This document shows, piece after piece, positions 1 to 7,674 of a stretch of 64,000 nucleotides of DNA. The notes below the pieces were generated by a model, which was given only the letters and a program-made list of their open reading frames with translations, made no database searches and was not told where the DNA came from. How positions within the stretch are numbered: position 1 is the stretch's first letter; every line of letters starts with the position of its first letter. A program made the position numbers and the translations under genes. The DNA comes from Verrucomicrobiota bacterium (GTDB lineage: Bacteria > Verrucomicrobiota > Verrucomicrobiia > Opitutales > Opitutaceae). The DNA lies in the NCBI GenBank assembly GCA_014584295.1, contig JACTNC010000057.1, positions 1 to 64,000 of the forward strand, written 5' to 3'.

Positions 1-78
1 AAAAGGGGTGAAAAGGTGCTGTAGTGAAGACCCAGTGTCTTCCCGAAGGCGGGAATCGCTGTATAATGGCTGGCCAAG

Positions 79-522
79 ATGTTCCTGCGCTGCACGAGGT
101 GAAAGAAAAATGGCAAAGAGCACCGGTATTGGAGCATTGTGGAGAACAAGCGAGGTGCGGGTGGTCGCATCGTCCAGCGCCACGTGCTTTATTTGGGCGA
201 GATCAATGATCGACAGGAAAGCGCGTGGCAAAAATCGATTGAAGTGTTCCCGGATGGAGAAGTGCAGCCGCGCACCGTTGCGCTGTTCCCTGACGACCGC
301 GAGATCGAGGCGAGGGCGAGCGCGGAGTTGGTGCGGATCAAACTCTCGGAGATGGTGCTGCGTCGGCCGCGACAGTATGGGGCGTGCTGGCTTGCGTGCC
401 ACCTGTATGAGGAACTCGGACTCGATCGCTTCTGGGCCGAGCGGCTGCCGCCCAGCCGCAAGGGCACGCGCTGGGATCTGATCGTGCAGACCCTTGTCGC
501 GTATCGTTTGATCGATCCAGGC
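79..522 (+). pseudogene. IS1634-family transposase, N-terminal fragment with an in-frame stop
   Basis: Reading from ATG at 79 gives MFLRCTR, a TGA stop at 100-102, then KKNGKEHRYWSIVENKR and further residues matching the N-terminus of IS1634-type transposases (VQRHVLYLGEIN, WAERLPPSRKGTRWD, VAYRLIDPG). The TGA sits where family members carry an Arg codon, so one CGA to TGA change explains it. Similarity ends at LIDPG near 522, where the sequence switches to the inverted C-terminal fragment. A TATAAT-like hexamer (62-67) lies just upstream. This copy cannot make active transposase. Confidence 0.8.
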
Positions 523-523
523 T

Positions 524-1541
524 TCATCGCGTGAAGTAGCAGTTCTCGTCCGTCTGTGGTCGGAACCCTCACGTCGAGCATCTGCATGGTGGCAAGCTTT
601 TCCAACACAACCCGGGGCATGATTCCGCCAGCAAGTCCGCGCAGTTGCTGGCGCAGGGTTATCGACAGGCAATACGCCAGAAACGCGACGAACAGATGCG
701 ATTCTATTCGATCCGGCTTTTGATGATACACCGGTCGGATGGCCAGATCGCCTTTGAGCGTGCGGAATGCCTCCTCCACAAACACCAGCTGCATATAATA
801 CCTCCAAAGCGCATCAGGCTGGTAGTCGGTCAGATTCGTGCGAAGCAGATAACGGCCTTCACGGCGCCGCACCATGCGCAATTTCTCACGATTGAGCTGA
901 TACGTGAGCACCCCCTGCGGGGAGACCACCGTATCGATCAATCGTGCCGCTGCTCCGGCCTCACCGGCTGCCTTGCCCAGCTTCAAGAGCAGTTCGTCGC
1001 GTTTGGTCGCCTTTAATCCGCAGAGTTCGCCGAGGCGTTTCCAGTACTTCTTCATTGCCCGGCGCCGCATCGAACGCTCCTTGCAGACGCGGGCAGGACT
1101 TTCCGTCAGCACGTAAATCTCACCGTCTTCGGGCACGCATTTGACCCGTAGCTCTGCGCGCACCTCCACCCACGGGCGTTCGCTCAGCGCTGCTTCCATC
1201 CGAGTGAGCCGCCCCTTGGGGGTACCCACCAGATAATGCACCGGCGGAGTGCCAGCGCGCATCTGCTCAAGTGCTGCCTCGGTTGGCACCCCGCGGTCCA
1301 TCACCCAGATCCGGTGCGCCTGACCGTGCCGTTTCTGCACGAGTTCGAGCATGGACAGCAGTGTGGTCTTGTCGGCCGTATTGCCCGGCAACATCTCATA
1401 GGCAAGCGGCAGACCTTCCGGCGTGACGACCAGCGCAACAATGACCTGCACGCAATCACTGCGGCGATCACGACTGTAGCCGAACCGGCGGGGATCGTTT
1501 TCGTCTTCCGGCACATCACACTCAAAATACGTGCTCGTCAC
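524..1541 (-). pseudogene. IS1634-family transposase, catalytic and C-terminal fragment
   Basis: This begins inside the gene at the conserved DVTSTYFE stretch and carries the DDE core: FGYSRDRRSDCVQV, LPGNTADKTTL, the second Asp in IWVMDRGVPTE, and the Glu region VEEAFRTLKGDLAIRP. It runs to PTTDGRELLL, where about 35 C-terminal residues are lost at the junction with the inverted N-terminal fragment. The frame stays open past the junction to 189, but that tail is antisense to the other fragment and is not transposase. The head is cut exactly at a perfect 13-bp palindrome (1541-1570). It has no native start and is probably not expressed. Confidence 0.8.
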
Positions 1542-1570
1542 ATCGTTATTCCGTGATCGGAATAACGATG
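1541..1570. repeat. Perfect 13-bp inverted repeat with a 4-base loop
   Basis: CATCGTTATTCCG (1541-1553) and its exact reverse complement (1558-1570) flank TGAT. It abuts the truncated transposase fragment. There is no U-tract on either strand, so it is more likely a recombination site, IS end or recombinase-binding site than a terminator. Confidence 0.8.
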
Positions 1571-1669
1571 TTTATTCCGAGTCAGCGTTTATTCCGAGTT
1601 GGGTCAGACAAGGCTGCTGTGGTTGAGAGGGAGCCAGCGTGGGAGCAGTAGCGTGACAGCACGGAATAA
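1541..1669. repeat. Cluster of five TTATTCCG octamers in both orientations
   Basis: TTATTCCG occurs at 1546-1553, 1572-1579 and 1589-1596 on the plus strand, and at 1558-1565 and 1662-1669 on the minus strand. Two copies sit in a longer direct repeat GTTTATTCCGAGT (1570-1582 and 1587-1599). The cluster lies between the IS remnant and the broken recombinase, which makes an att or recombinase-arm site plausible. This role is inferred from position only. Confidence 0.65.
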
Positions 1670-1827
1670 ATTTTGACCTGCGCACATACCGGTGATGGCC
1701 GAGTTTGCGCGCTCCACGCAACTGGGCGCAGGCCAGGATGCTACGAACACGATTGCTAGAGTGCAGAGGAGATGACATTCAGGAAGTATGGTGATTTGTT
1801 CCGAGGTCGTTTCCTGCGGAACAGATC

Positions 1828-2250
1828 ATGGAATCTTCCTTATCCAAAGACAGCGCGAGCACGGCGACGACGGGTTCGGGTTACGAGGTATTCCAGGCTC
1901 CATTTGCTTCGGTGCTGAGCAAACGAGGATACAAGTCATCGACGATTGGCGTATACCTCGCTACCCTGCGCCGCGTGGCGAGACTGCTTGAGCGCGAAGG
2001 TGGTTGCCTCGCCATGCTTCAGCGTGCAGATGTGCCAGGACTGCTTCGGCGATTGCTGGGGAAGCGCCGGGATCCCCCATTATTATCGAACTTGCAGTTC
2101 ACCGTTGCATACGTGGCTGGCGATCCAAGGGCGCTGCGCCCCTGTTAGCGCCGTGCCCCGCTGGCAGGCGTGGCTAGATGACTATCTTCAGTTTCTGGCC
2201 AATGCCCGAGGCCTAGCTTCCTGCACCCAATTCGCTTACGTGGGTGTCGC
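1828..2250 (+). pseudogene. Tyrosine recombinase (integrase), N-terminal fragment, frameshifted
   Basis: The frame from ATG 1828 contains FASVLSKRGYKSSTIGVYLA and LRRVARLLE, typical of the N-terminal SAM-like core-binding region of tyrosine recombinases. It stops at 2148. The next frame continues with WQAWLDDYLQFLANARGLA and TQFAYVGVAR, a second helical element of the same kind, so a frameshift lies near 2100-2150. Similarity ends near 2250, where an oppositely oriented transposase N-terminus begins. The catalytic domain with the Arg-His-Arg-Tyr residues is missing, so this is a dead gene interrupted by an IS insertion. The family call rests on pattern recognition. Confidence 0.6.
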
Positions 2251-2333
2251 CCGGCCACACGGCGACTCTCCACGATCGACCACGTGCGATGCTCCTTCCC
2301 ATCCTTGCGGCGAACCCGGCACTTCAAGTGCAT
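2247..2333 (-). pseudogene. IS1634-family transposase, second N-terminal fragment
   Basis: From ATG at 2333 the minus strand reads MHLKCRVRRKDGKEHRTWSI then VESRRVAGR, closely parallel to the N-terminus of the fragment at 79 (MFLRC, KNGKEHRYWSIVENKR). It diverges after about 29 residues, where it meets the recombinase fragment. It differs enough in sequence from the copy at 79 to be a separate insertion or a diverged relative. Confidence 0.65.
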
Positions 2334-2539
2334 GACCGAACCTTATCAGACCCGCCTCAACCTGAATAGATTCCAGGTCGGGCCTACACGCCCTTTTGAA
2401 AATCCCTCCCCTCCCACTCAATCACTTACGCCATCTTACCCCCTCAATTTTCTCAATTCTTCACTCCAGTTGGCGAAGTCGGGCTAAGAACGCCCGCGGT
2501 CGGCGGCTTGAATAACCAATCGCTTCGGACGGCCGGATC
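2334..2539. other. Intergenic stretch without a recognisable gene
   Basis: A pyrimidine-rich spacer between the mobile-element remnants and the DUF192 gene. No coding potential or clear hairpin terminator was seen. It may include the outer end of the IS element whose start codon lies at 2333. Confidence 0.5.
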
Positions 2540-3109
2540 CTATCTGGCGCTGTCGAGGTAATCCTTGGCCTTGAATCCGCGCGCTTCAAGAGCGGCAGCA
2601 AGCGCCTTCAAATCGAGCGCGGTCTTGACAGGTATCTTGTTCTCGCGGAACCAACCCTGCTTCATTTCCAACGCAAACTGCAGGTTGGACCCCATGGATC
2701 GGACCGCATTTTCATCGAAGGGATACAAGGGATAATATTCACGAAGCACACCGGCAGAATCAAAAAACCCGATATCAAGCGGCAAAGGAGTATTGCGCAT
2801 CCAAAAGCTCATGGTCTGTGGACGTTCAAAGACGAAAAGCATTCCGTGATCAGGCTTGAGGGATCGCCGTTCCATAAGCCCTCGCTGCTGCTCCGAAGGT
2901 GTCACCGCGAGTTGGAGATGGAGCACCTTCTCACCTAGTGAGATTTGAAACACATCCTCGACCGTTTTTGAAGGGGGGCAGGGTTTTGCCGCGCTTGTGC
3001 CATCAACTGAGGCAGCGAGCAGCATCCACACGGCCCAAAATCGCCAACCCAGCGGTACACCTGAAAGCGGATTTGCGTTTTTCACGTCCTTCGAGCGAAA
3101 TGAAATCAC
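2540..3109 (-). CDS. DUF192 family exported protein
   Basis: The 189-residue protein has a basic N-terminus and a hydrophobic stretch (WRFWAVWMLLAAS) ending near TSAA, consistent with a signal peptide, so it is probably periplasmic. The rest is a DUF192 domain: LQLAVTPSEQQRGLMERRSL, the GMLFVFERP strand, FWMRNTPLPLDIGFFD, and the C-terminal ALEMKQGWF. The biochemical role of DUF192 is not established. It is divergent from the M24 peptidase gene with only 27 bases between the proposed starts, so the promoters must overlap coding sequence or a start lies further in. ATG 3109 is preferred because it retains the signal peptide. Confidence 0.85.
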   Translation of the reverse strand: MISFRSKDVKNANPLSGVPLGWRFWAVWMLLAASVDGTSAAKPCPPSKTVEDVFQISLGEKVLHLQLAVTPSEQQRGLMERRSLKPDHGMLFVFERPQTMSFWMRNTPLPLDIGFFDSAGVLREYYPLYPFDENAVRSMGSNLQFALEMKQGWFRENKIPVKTALDLKALAAALEARGFKAKDYLDSAR

Positions 3110-3136
3110 AGTCCCGTATCAACTCCCAACACACTC

Positions 3137-4279
3137 GTGCGCTTTTCTCCCACCTCCGACCTCCTGCTCTACGCTGACTCAGCGCGCAATCCAGACATGC
3201 GCTACTTCAGCGGCATTCACGTGCCGGACGCCTTCATCGCCTTCCAATCCAGGCAGAAGCGGATTGGCATCTTCAATGCCCTTGAGTACGGCAGAGCGCT
3301 AAAGGAATCATCCCTGGATCAGGTGCTTCCTCTTGAACCCTTGAGAGAGCGCGCGAAGCAGCGCTGGCGCACCCCCAATCCGTCAATAGCGGACATTATT
3401 CTTGTCGCGGCAGATCAGCTGAAGATCAAGCAGTGCTTCGTGGCGGACGATTTTCCAGCAGCCCTATTCACAAAGCTCAAGAAGCGAGGCCTGCGCATTG
3501 ACACAGCCAATGCCCCCATCCTGCCCTCGCGGGAAATCAAATCGGCCTCAGAAGCACAAGCTATCCGGGTCGCCAACGAAATCTCTGCAGCGGGAATCCG
3601 GGCTGCCGAACGATTGCTTGCCGAAAGCAGGATCAAGGGTCGGCATCTGATCCATCGCGGTCGCACGCTTACCAGCGAAATGTTGAGAATGGCGATCGAG
3701 ATTGCCTGCATTGAGGCTGGAGGCGTGTCCATCGATACGATTGCAGCAGGTGGGAACCATGCCTGCGATCCCCATCACCGGGGAAGCGGTCCGATCCGCC
3801 CGCATGAGTTGATCATCATCGACGTATTTCCGAAAGCCAACAAATCCTCCTATTATGGAGACATGACCAGGACCTTCCTCAAGGGTCGTGCCAATGACGC
3901 ACAACGCTCCATTGTTGAAGCCGTCGCGAGCGCACAGAGGAAGGCCTTGCGGCTCATCACTTCCGGTGCCAATGGACGAGACGTGCATCGGGCGTGCGAC
4001 GAGGAGTTCCGTCGGCGCGGCTACGAAACGAAGTCCACGCCTCGTGGGTCAGTTGGTTTCTTTCATGGAACAGGCCATGGCCTGGGGCTGGCGATCCACG
4101 AACTTCCCCGAATCAGCGGCATGGTCGACTCCAAGCTCAAGGCCGGGGCCGTGGTAACCGTGGAGCCCGGCCTCTACTACCCGGGAATTGGCGGGTGTCG
4201 CATCGAGGACGTGGTACAAGTCACTTCAGGCCGCCCTCGCATGCTCTCATCCTATCCGTACCGTTGGGAAATTCGTTGA
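3137..4279 (+). CDS. M24 family metallopeptidase (Xaa-Pro aminopeptidase-like)
   Basis: The 380-residue protein has the two-domain creatinase/aminopeptidase P layout: an N-terminal domain to about 130, then the pita-bread catalytic fold. All five expected metal ligands are visible: Asp in IIDVFP (about 228), Asp in GDMTRTF (about 242), His in HGTGHGLGL (about 313), Glu in VTVEPGLYY (about 342) and Glu in CRIEDVV (about 356). It probably cleaves N-terminal residues before proline in the cytoplasm, since no signal peptide is seen. The start is GTG at 3137; an ATG at about 3197 (MRYFSG) would remove the first strand. It lies 19 bases before the heptose kinase gene and may be cotranscribed with it. 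Confidence 0.88.
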   Translation: MRFSPTSDLLLYADSARNPDMRYFSGIHVPDAFIAFQSRQKRIGIFNALEYGRALKESSLDQVLPLEPLRERAKQRWRTPNPSIADIILVAADQLKIKQCFVADDFPAALFTKLKKRGLRIDTANAPILPSREIKSASEAQAIRVANEISAAGIRAAERLLAESRIKGRHLIHRGRTLTSEMLRMAIEIACIEAGGVSIDTIAAGGNHACDPHHRGSGPIRPHELIIIDVFPKANKSSYYGDMTRTFLKGRANDAQRSIVEAVASAQRKALRLITSGANGRDVHRACDEEFRRRGYETKSTPRGSVGFFHGTGHGLGLAIHELPRISGMVDSKLKAGAVVTVEPGLYYPGIGGCRIEDVVQVTSGRPRMLSSYPYRWEIR

Positions 4280-4298
4280 TTCCGCGCCACGCTTTCCC

Positions 4299-5288
4299 AT
4301 GTCGATTTCACTCTCGCGCGCAAAGGGGCTGCTCGGAAAAATCACCCGAAAGCGGGTGCTTGTTGTCGGCGATGTCATGCTCGACCACTACATTTGGGGG
4401 AACGCTACACGCATCTCTCCCGAAGCTCCCGTTCCAGTGGTTGAGGTGTCGCATGACACGTATGTTGCAGGCGGTGCCGCAAATGTTGCCATGAATTGCA
4501 GATCGTTGGGTGCCCAAGTCGTTCTGGCAGGGATCATCGGCAAGGACGAGGCTGGAAAACGACTGAACGCCGTTCTAGATGCCTCCGCAATTGAGACTCT
4601 ACCGATAGCCGCAAAGGGCTCAACGATCATCAAGTCGCGCGTCATCCTGCAGAACCAGCAACTCTGCCGATTGGATCGCGAGGAGCAGCCTGAGGCTTAT
4701 CATGTCGACGAGCGGACCGTGTTGAGGCGACTCAGGCGAGAGTTGGATGCTTGCGATGCCGTCCTCATTTCCGACTACGCAAAGGGCCTGATTACAGATG
4801 ATCTCATCGAAGAAATCGCGCGGGAGGGAAGGGAGCGGGGCAGGTTCGTCACACTTGATCCAAAGCCAAAGAGGCCAATGCATTTTACCGGGGTCGACCT
4901 GATTACTCCAAACCGAAGCGAAGCGGCACAGCTCGCAGAAGTTCCCTGGCGACCAGGGCGAATCTTCCCCGCAGCGGAGATCTGCAGGAAGATTCACGAA
5001 CGTCATCGCGTAAGATATCTCGTGGTCACCCTGAGCGAGGACGGCCTTCTTCTTAGCGCAGAGGGCAAGGTCGTTCGCCAGATACCTACCGCAGCGCGTG
5101 AGGTTGCAGATCCCTCCGGCGCGGGTGACACCTCCCTCGCGGCAATGGTGCTCGCCCTGACGGTTGGCGCTGATCTGGAAACGGCGGCCCATTTTGCCAA
5201 TGCGGCAGCCGGCGTCGCAGTGGGTAAACTGGGAACTGCAACCGTAAGCCCCAGCGAACTCATCGCCTATATTTCACATCGGGGCTGA
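4299..5288 (+). CDS. rfaE1: D-glycero-beta-D-manno-heptose-7-phosphate kinase
   Basis: A 329-residue PfkB-family sugar kinase. It shows the family start VLVVGDVMLDHYIWG, the AGGAANVAMN glycine-rich sugar-binding turn, KSRVILQNQQLCRLDRE typical of RfaE/HldE kinase domains, and the catalytic PSGAGDTSLA motif with the base Asp near residue 276. It corresponds to the N-terminal half of bifunctional HldE, without the C-terminal adenylyltransferase, so an HldC-type partner should be elsewhere. It makes heptose-1,7-bisphosphate for the LPS inner core. The frame is open upstream to 4188, but ATG 4299 matches the family and avoids overlap with the upstream gene. Confidence 0.92.
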   Translation: MSISLSRAKGLLGKITRKRVLVVGDVMLDHYIWGNATRISPEAPVPVVEVSHDTYVAGGAANVAMNCRSLGAQVVLAGIIGKDEAGKRLNAVLDASAIETLPIAAKGSTIIKSRVILQNQQLCRLDREEQPEAYHVDERTVLRRLRRELDACDAVLISDYAKGLITDDLIEEIAREGRERGRFVTLDPKPKRPMHFTGVDLITPNRSEAAQLAEVPWRPGRIFPAAEICRKIHERHRVRYLVVTLSEDGLLLSAEGKVVRQIPTAAREVADPSGAGDTSLAAMVLALTVGADLETAAHFANAAAGVAVGKLGTATVSPSELIAYISHRG

Positions 5289-5347
5289 TCAACTCAGTTC
5301 GCTCCAAGTGCCTGCCAGGTCGCTCTCCTCCCTCATGGTTCCCGATC

Positions 5348-5382
5348 TCAAAGAGTGCGATGATCCTTAGTTTCAAAGAGTG
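5348..5382. repeat. Direct repeat TCAAAGAGTG upstream of tlyA
   Basis: TCAAAGAGTG occurs at 5348-5357 and 5373-5382, a 25-base period, in the 172-base gap before tlyA. It could be a paired regulator site or chance. No clear promoter was identified nearby. Confidence 0.4.
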
Positions 5383-5460
5383 TCTTCCCGCGACGCGGAT
5401 ATCGCCAACGGTGAATCGAGCTTCTTCCATCATTGAGGTGAAGATCCTCGCTGTCTGATC

Positions 5461-6219
5461 ATGTCCAGCTCCACCCGCGCGCGCATTGACGAGATTCTCG
5501 TAATTCGTCGTCTTGCAGACAGCCGCACTCAGGCCAAGGCGCTTGTAATGGCTGGGCGTGTCAAGCGCGGGACAGAACGAATCGACAAGCCAGGCAGAAT
5601 GCTTCCCATTGACACGCCCGATCTCACGGTCGATCAGCCGCCCCGGTTTGTTTCCCGGGGCGGTGAGAAGCTCGACGCTTTTCTGGAAAAGTTTGAGGTA
5701 CAAGTTGCCGGTGCGCATGTGCTGGACGTTGGAGCATCAACGGGTGGATTCACCGACTGCGTGCTTCAAAGGGGTGCCATCGATGTCACGTGCGTCGACG
5801 TCGGTCGTGCGCAACTTCACGCCAAGCTCAGGGGAGACCCACGTGTCACCAATCTTGAACAGATCAACGCTCGCAATCTCAGCCCAGGCGAACTGCCCCG
5901 CGATCAATATGATGTCATTGTAGTCGACGTGTCATTTATCTCCCTACGTTTCGTTCTTCCGAGCATCTGGAACCTACTCGTCCCTGGGGGGCGGCTCATC
6001 GCCCTGATCAAACCCCAATTTGAGGCAGGAAAGAGGGATGTTGACCGCGGCCAAGGCGTGATCAAAGACCCAGCGGTGCACGATGAAGTCATTCGCAATA
6101 TCCAATCCTTTTGCGAATCCGAACTCCCCGCCTCCAAGATATTCGGATTGATGGACTCCCCAATCAGGGGCGCCGATGGCAATCGGGAATTTCTGATCGG
6201 ACTTAGCAAGGTAGAATAA
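5461..6219 (+). CDS. tlyA: TlyA family rRNA 2'-O-methyltransferase
   Basis: The 252-residue protein has an N-terminal S4 RNA-binding domain ([20 protein letters not shown] to about residue 65), then the linker [16 protein letters not shown] and a SAM-dependent FtsJ-like methylase with [14 protein letters not shown] near residue 90 and the [13 protein letters not shown] strand. TlyA proteins 2'-O-methylate cytidines in 16S and/or 23S rRNA; the old name hemolysin A is misleading. The gene sits 44 bases before nadK, a common tlyA-nadK neighbourhood, which supports cotranscription. Confidence 0.92.
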   Translation: MSSSTRARIDEILVIRRLADSRTQAKALVMAGRVKRGTERIDKPGRMLPIDTPDLTVDQPPRFVSRGGEKLDAFLEKFEVQVAGAHVLDVGASTGGFTDCVLQRGAIDVTCVDVGRAQLHAKLRGDPRVTNLEQINARNLSPGELPRDQYDVIVVDVSFISLRFVLPSIWNLLVPGGRLIALIKPQFEAGKRDVDRGQGVIKDPAVHDEVIRNIQSFCESELPASKIFGLMDSPIRGADGNREFLIGLSKVE

Positions 6220-6263
6220 CACCGTTTTCAACCTAACCCCTATCAGCAGGCTTCCTTTAGAAT

Positions 6264-7103
6264 ATGGACCCCATCCGCAAGCTCGCCTTCGTCATCAATC
6301 AGGAAAAAACAGGCGCTCCCCAATTGGCGTCAGCATTGGAAAGCATCGCACGTTCTCACGGTGTTGATGTCAAAAGCAGTGCCCGTTTTCCAATACCCCC
6401 GGATTTTCTGGCAGGCTGCGACGCATGCTGCGTGATTGGCGGCGATGGCACGCTCCTGGGCATTGTCCGAGCCGCTGCCGAACATCAAGTACCCGTGATT
6501 GGTGTCAACAGGGGCAGCTTGGGCTTCCTCACCACCTTCTCGGCAGAAGAAGCCAAGGTTCAATTTCAGTCACTCTTGAAGGGGGAATATGTGGTAGCCT
6601 CCCGTTCATTGCTGGATTGCTCGACCGGGCCCGACCAGCACGATCTGGCACTCAACGATGTCCTTATCAAGACCGAGGCAAATTCACGCTTGGCACGGCT
6701 CGAAGTTTTCGCGGACGGCCAGCTTGTAACGGAATACTATTGCGACGGCCTCATCTTCTCGACGCCCACCGGTTCAACCGCCTATAACCTGTCGGCAGGG
6801 GGGCCCTTGATCTATCCCACGGCCGCTGTCATCGCCATGACACCCATCTGCCCGCACACGTTGAGCAACCGATCAATCATCTTTCGCGATGATGTCCGGC
6901 TGCAGGTTTTCGATCGAACCAAGGCACGGCTCCTCGTTGCGATGGATGGTCAGCGCAACCTCGTCACGTGCGATACGTCACCCATAGAAATTTCGCTATC
7001 CAGGAAACGTGTCCTCCTAGCACAACGACCCGGCTTCGAGCATTTCTCGGTGGTGAGAACAAAACTGAAATGGACTGGGGGGTACGCAGACCGAAGCCAC
7101 TGA
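6264..7103 (+). CDS. nadK: NAD kinase
   Basis: The 279-residue enzyme phosphorylates NAD to NADP in the cytoplasm. It shows GGDGTLLGIVR near residue 58, VNRGSLGFLT, the LNDVLIKTEANSRLARLEVF strand, and the NAD-binding DGLIFSTPTGSTAYNLSAGG block followed by TPICPHTLSNRSI. All diagnostic motifs are intact and the length is usual. It follows tlyA on the same strand. Confidence 0.95.
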   Translation: MDPIRKLAFVINQEKTGAPQLASALESIARSHGVDVKSSARFPIPPDFLAGCDACCVIGGDGTLLGIVRAAAEHQVPVIGVNRGSLGFLTTFSAEEAKVQFQSLLKGEYVVASRSLLDCSTGPDQHDLALNDVLIKTEANSRLARLEVFADGQLVTEYYCDGLIFSTPTGSTAYNLSAGGPLIYPTAAVIAMTPICPHTLSNRSIIFRDDVRLQVFDRTKARLLVAMDGQRNLVTCDTSPIEISLSRKRVLLAQRPGFEHFSVVRTKLKWTGGYADRSH

Positions 7104-7209
7104 TCGGGCCACAGTACGAACCTGGTGATCACAGATCCATGCCATAGGCCCGTGATCCATCAGCGTTGAAAGCCCGACCAATGGCGGCTGGCTATTTGCT
7201 TTCGACTCC

Positions 7210-7608
7210 TCACTTTCCGTCGCGCAAATGCGTACTGCCTGCTCCAAGCGATTGATCATCCTCCGAGGCTGGCTGCTTTCTTGACTCTACACCTCTCTTG
7301 CTGTTCGTGCCAGCCGACGCAGCTGCCTTTTCGGACTTGTCCAGTTTACCGTCCCTATTGGAGTCATACTTCTCCAAGCGACGTGCCTGCGCTTCTTGGC
7401 GTCCGCGTTGCACATCCGCCTTCCATGCGTTTTTTTCCTCCTCATTGAGAACGCCGTCTTTGTCGGCATCGTACTTTCTCAGGATCGCCGCTGGAAGCTG
7501 CTTCGGTTTCTCGGTGGGCACATCCTGCGCGACAAGGGCCAACGGGGACACGACAAGGGCAAAAAGAATACTTCCTACCCGACTAAGATTATTGGTGATG
7601 AGTTTCAT
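7210..7608 (-). CDS. Small exported EF-hand protein
   Basis: The 132-residue protein starts MKLITNNLSRVG with a hydrophobic stretch ending near LVAQD, so it is probably exported. Two EF-hand loops follow, YDADKDGVLNEEE and YDSNRDGKLDKSE, both with acidic or polar residues at calcium-coordinating positions and a closing Glu. Charged low-complexity sequence surrounds them. Such small proteins are common in Verrucomicrobia and Planctomycetes; the role is unknown, with calcium binding inferred. An upstream ATG at 7626 adds six residues, but the signal peptide fits better from 7608. It follows the M16 protease gene on the same strand. Confidence 0.75.
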   Translation of the reverse strand: MKLITNNLSRVGSILFALVVSPLALVAQDVPTEKPKQLPAAILRKYDADKDGVLNEEEKNAWKADVQRGRQEAQARRLEKYDSNRDGKLDKSEKAAASAGTNSKRGVESRKQPASEDDQSLGAGSTHLRDGK

Positions 7609-7674
7609 ACACCTAACGCAAAACAAATTCTAAATGGTAACGCAAGGTTTATTTAAACAAATTTGCGTTTTCTT

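Larger units (their letters stand above)
79..1541. mobile_element. Rearranged remnant of an IS1634-family insertion sequence
   Basis: Two pieces of an IS1634-type (DDE) transposase lie tail to tail: the N-terminal part reads on the plus strand (79 to about 522) and the central/C-terminal part on the minus strand (1541 to about 524). As remembered, full family members are about 550 residues. Here about 70 residues before the TSTYFE motif and the last 35 or so are missing. The arrangement implies an internal inversion or two overlapping insertions followed by deletion. I could not define terminal inverted repeats or a target-site duplication, so the outer bounds are those of the coding remnants only. 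Confidence 0.75.

Noticed and set aside
189..523. Extension of the inverted transposase frame past the junction
   Set aside because: The frame stays open only because it reads antisense through the N-terminal fragment; similarity stops at 524.
5260..5718. Minus-strand frame of 152 codons overlapping rfaE1 and tlyA
   Set aside because: Most of it is antisense to tlyA. The middle part in the gap looks somewhat protein-like but has no recognisable family, so it is only listed as a question.
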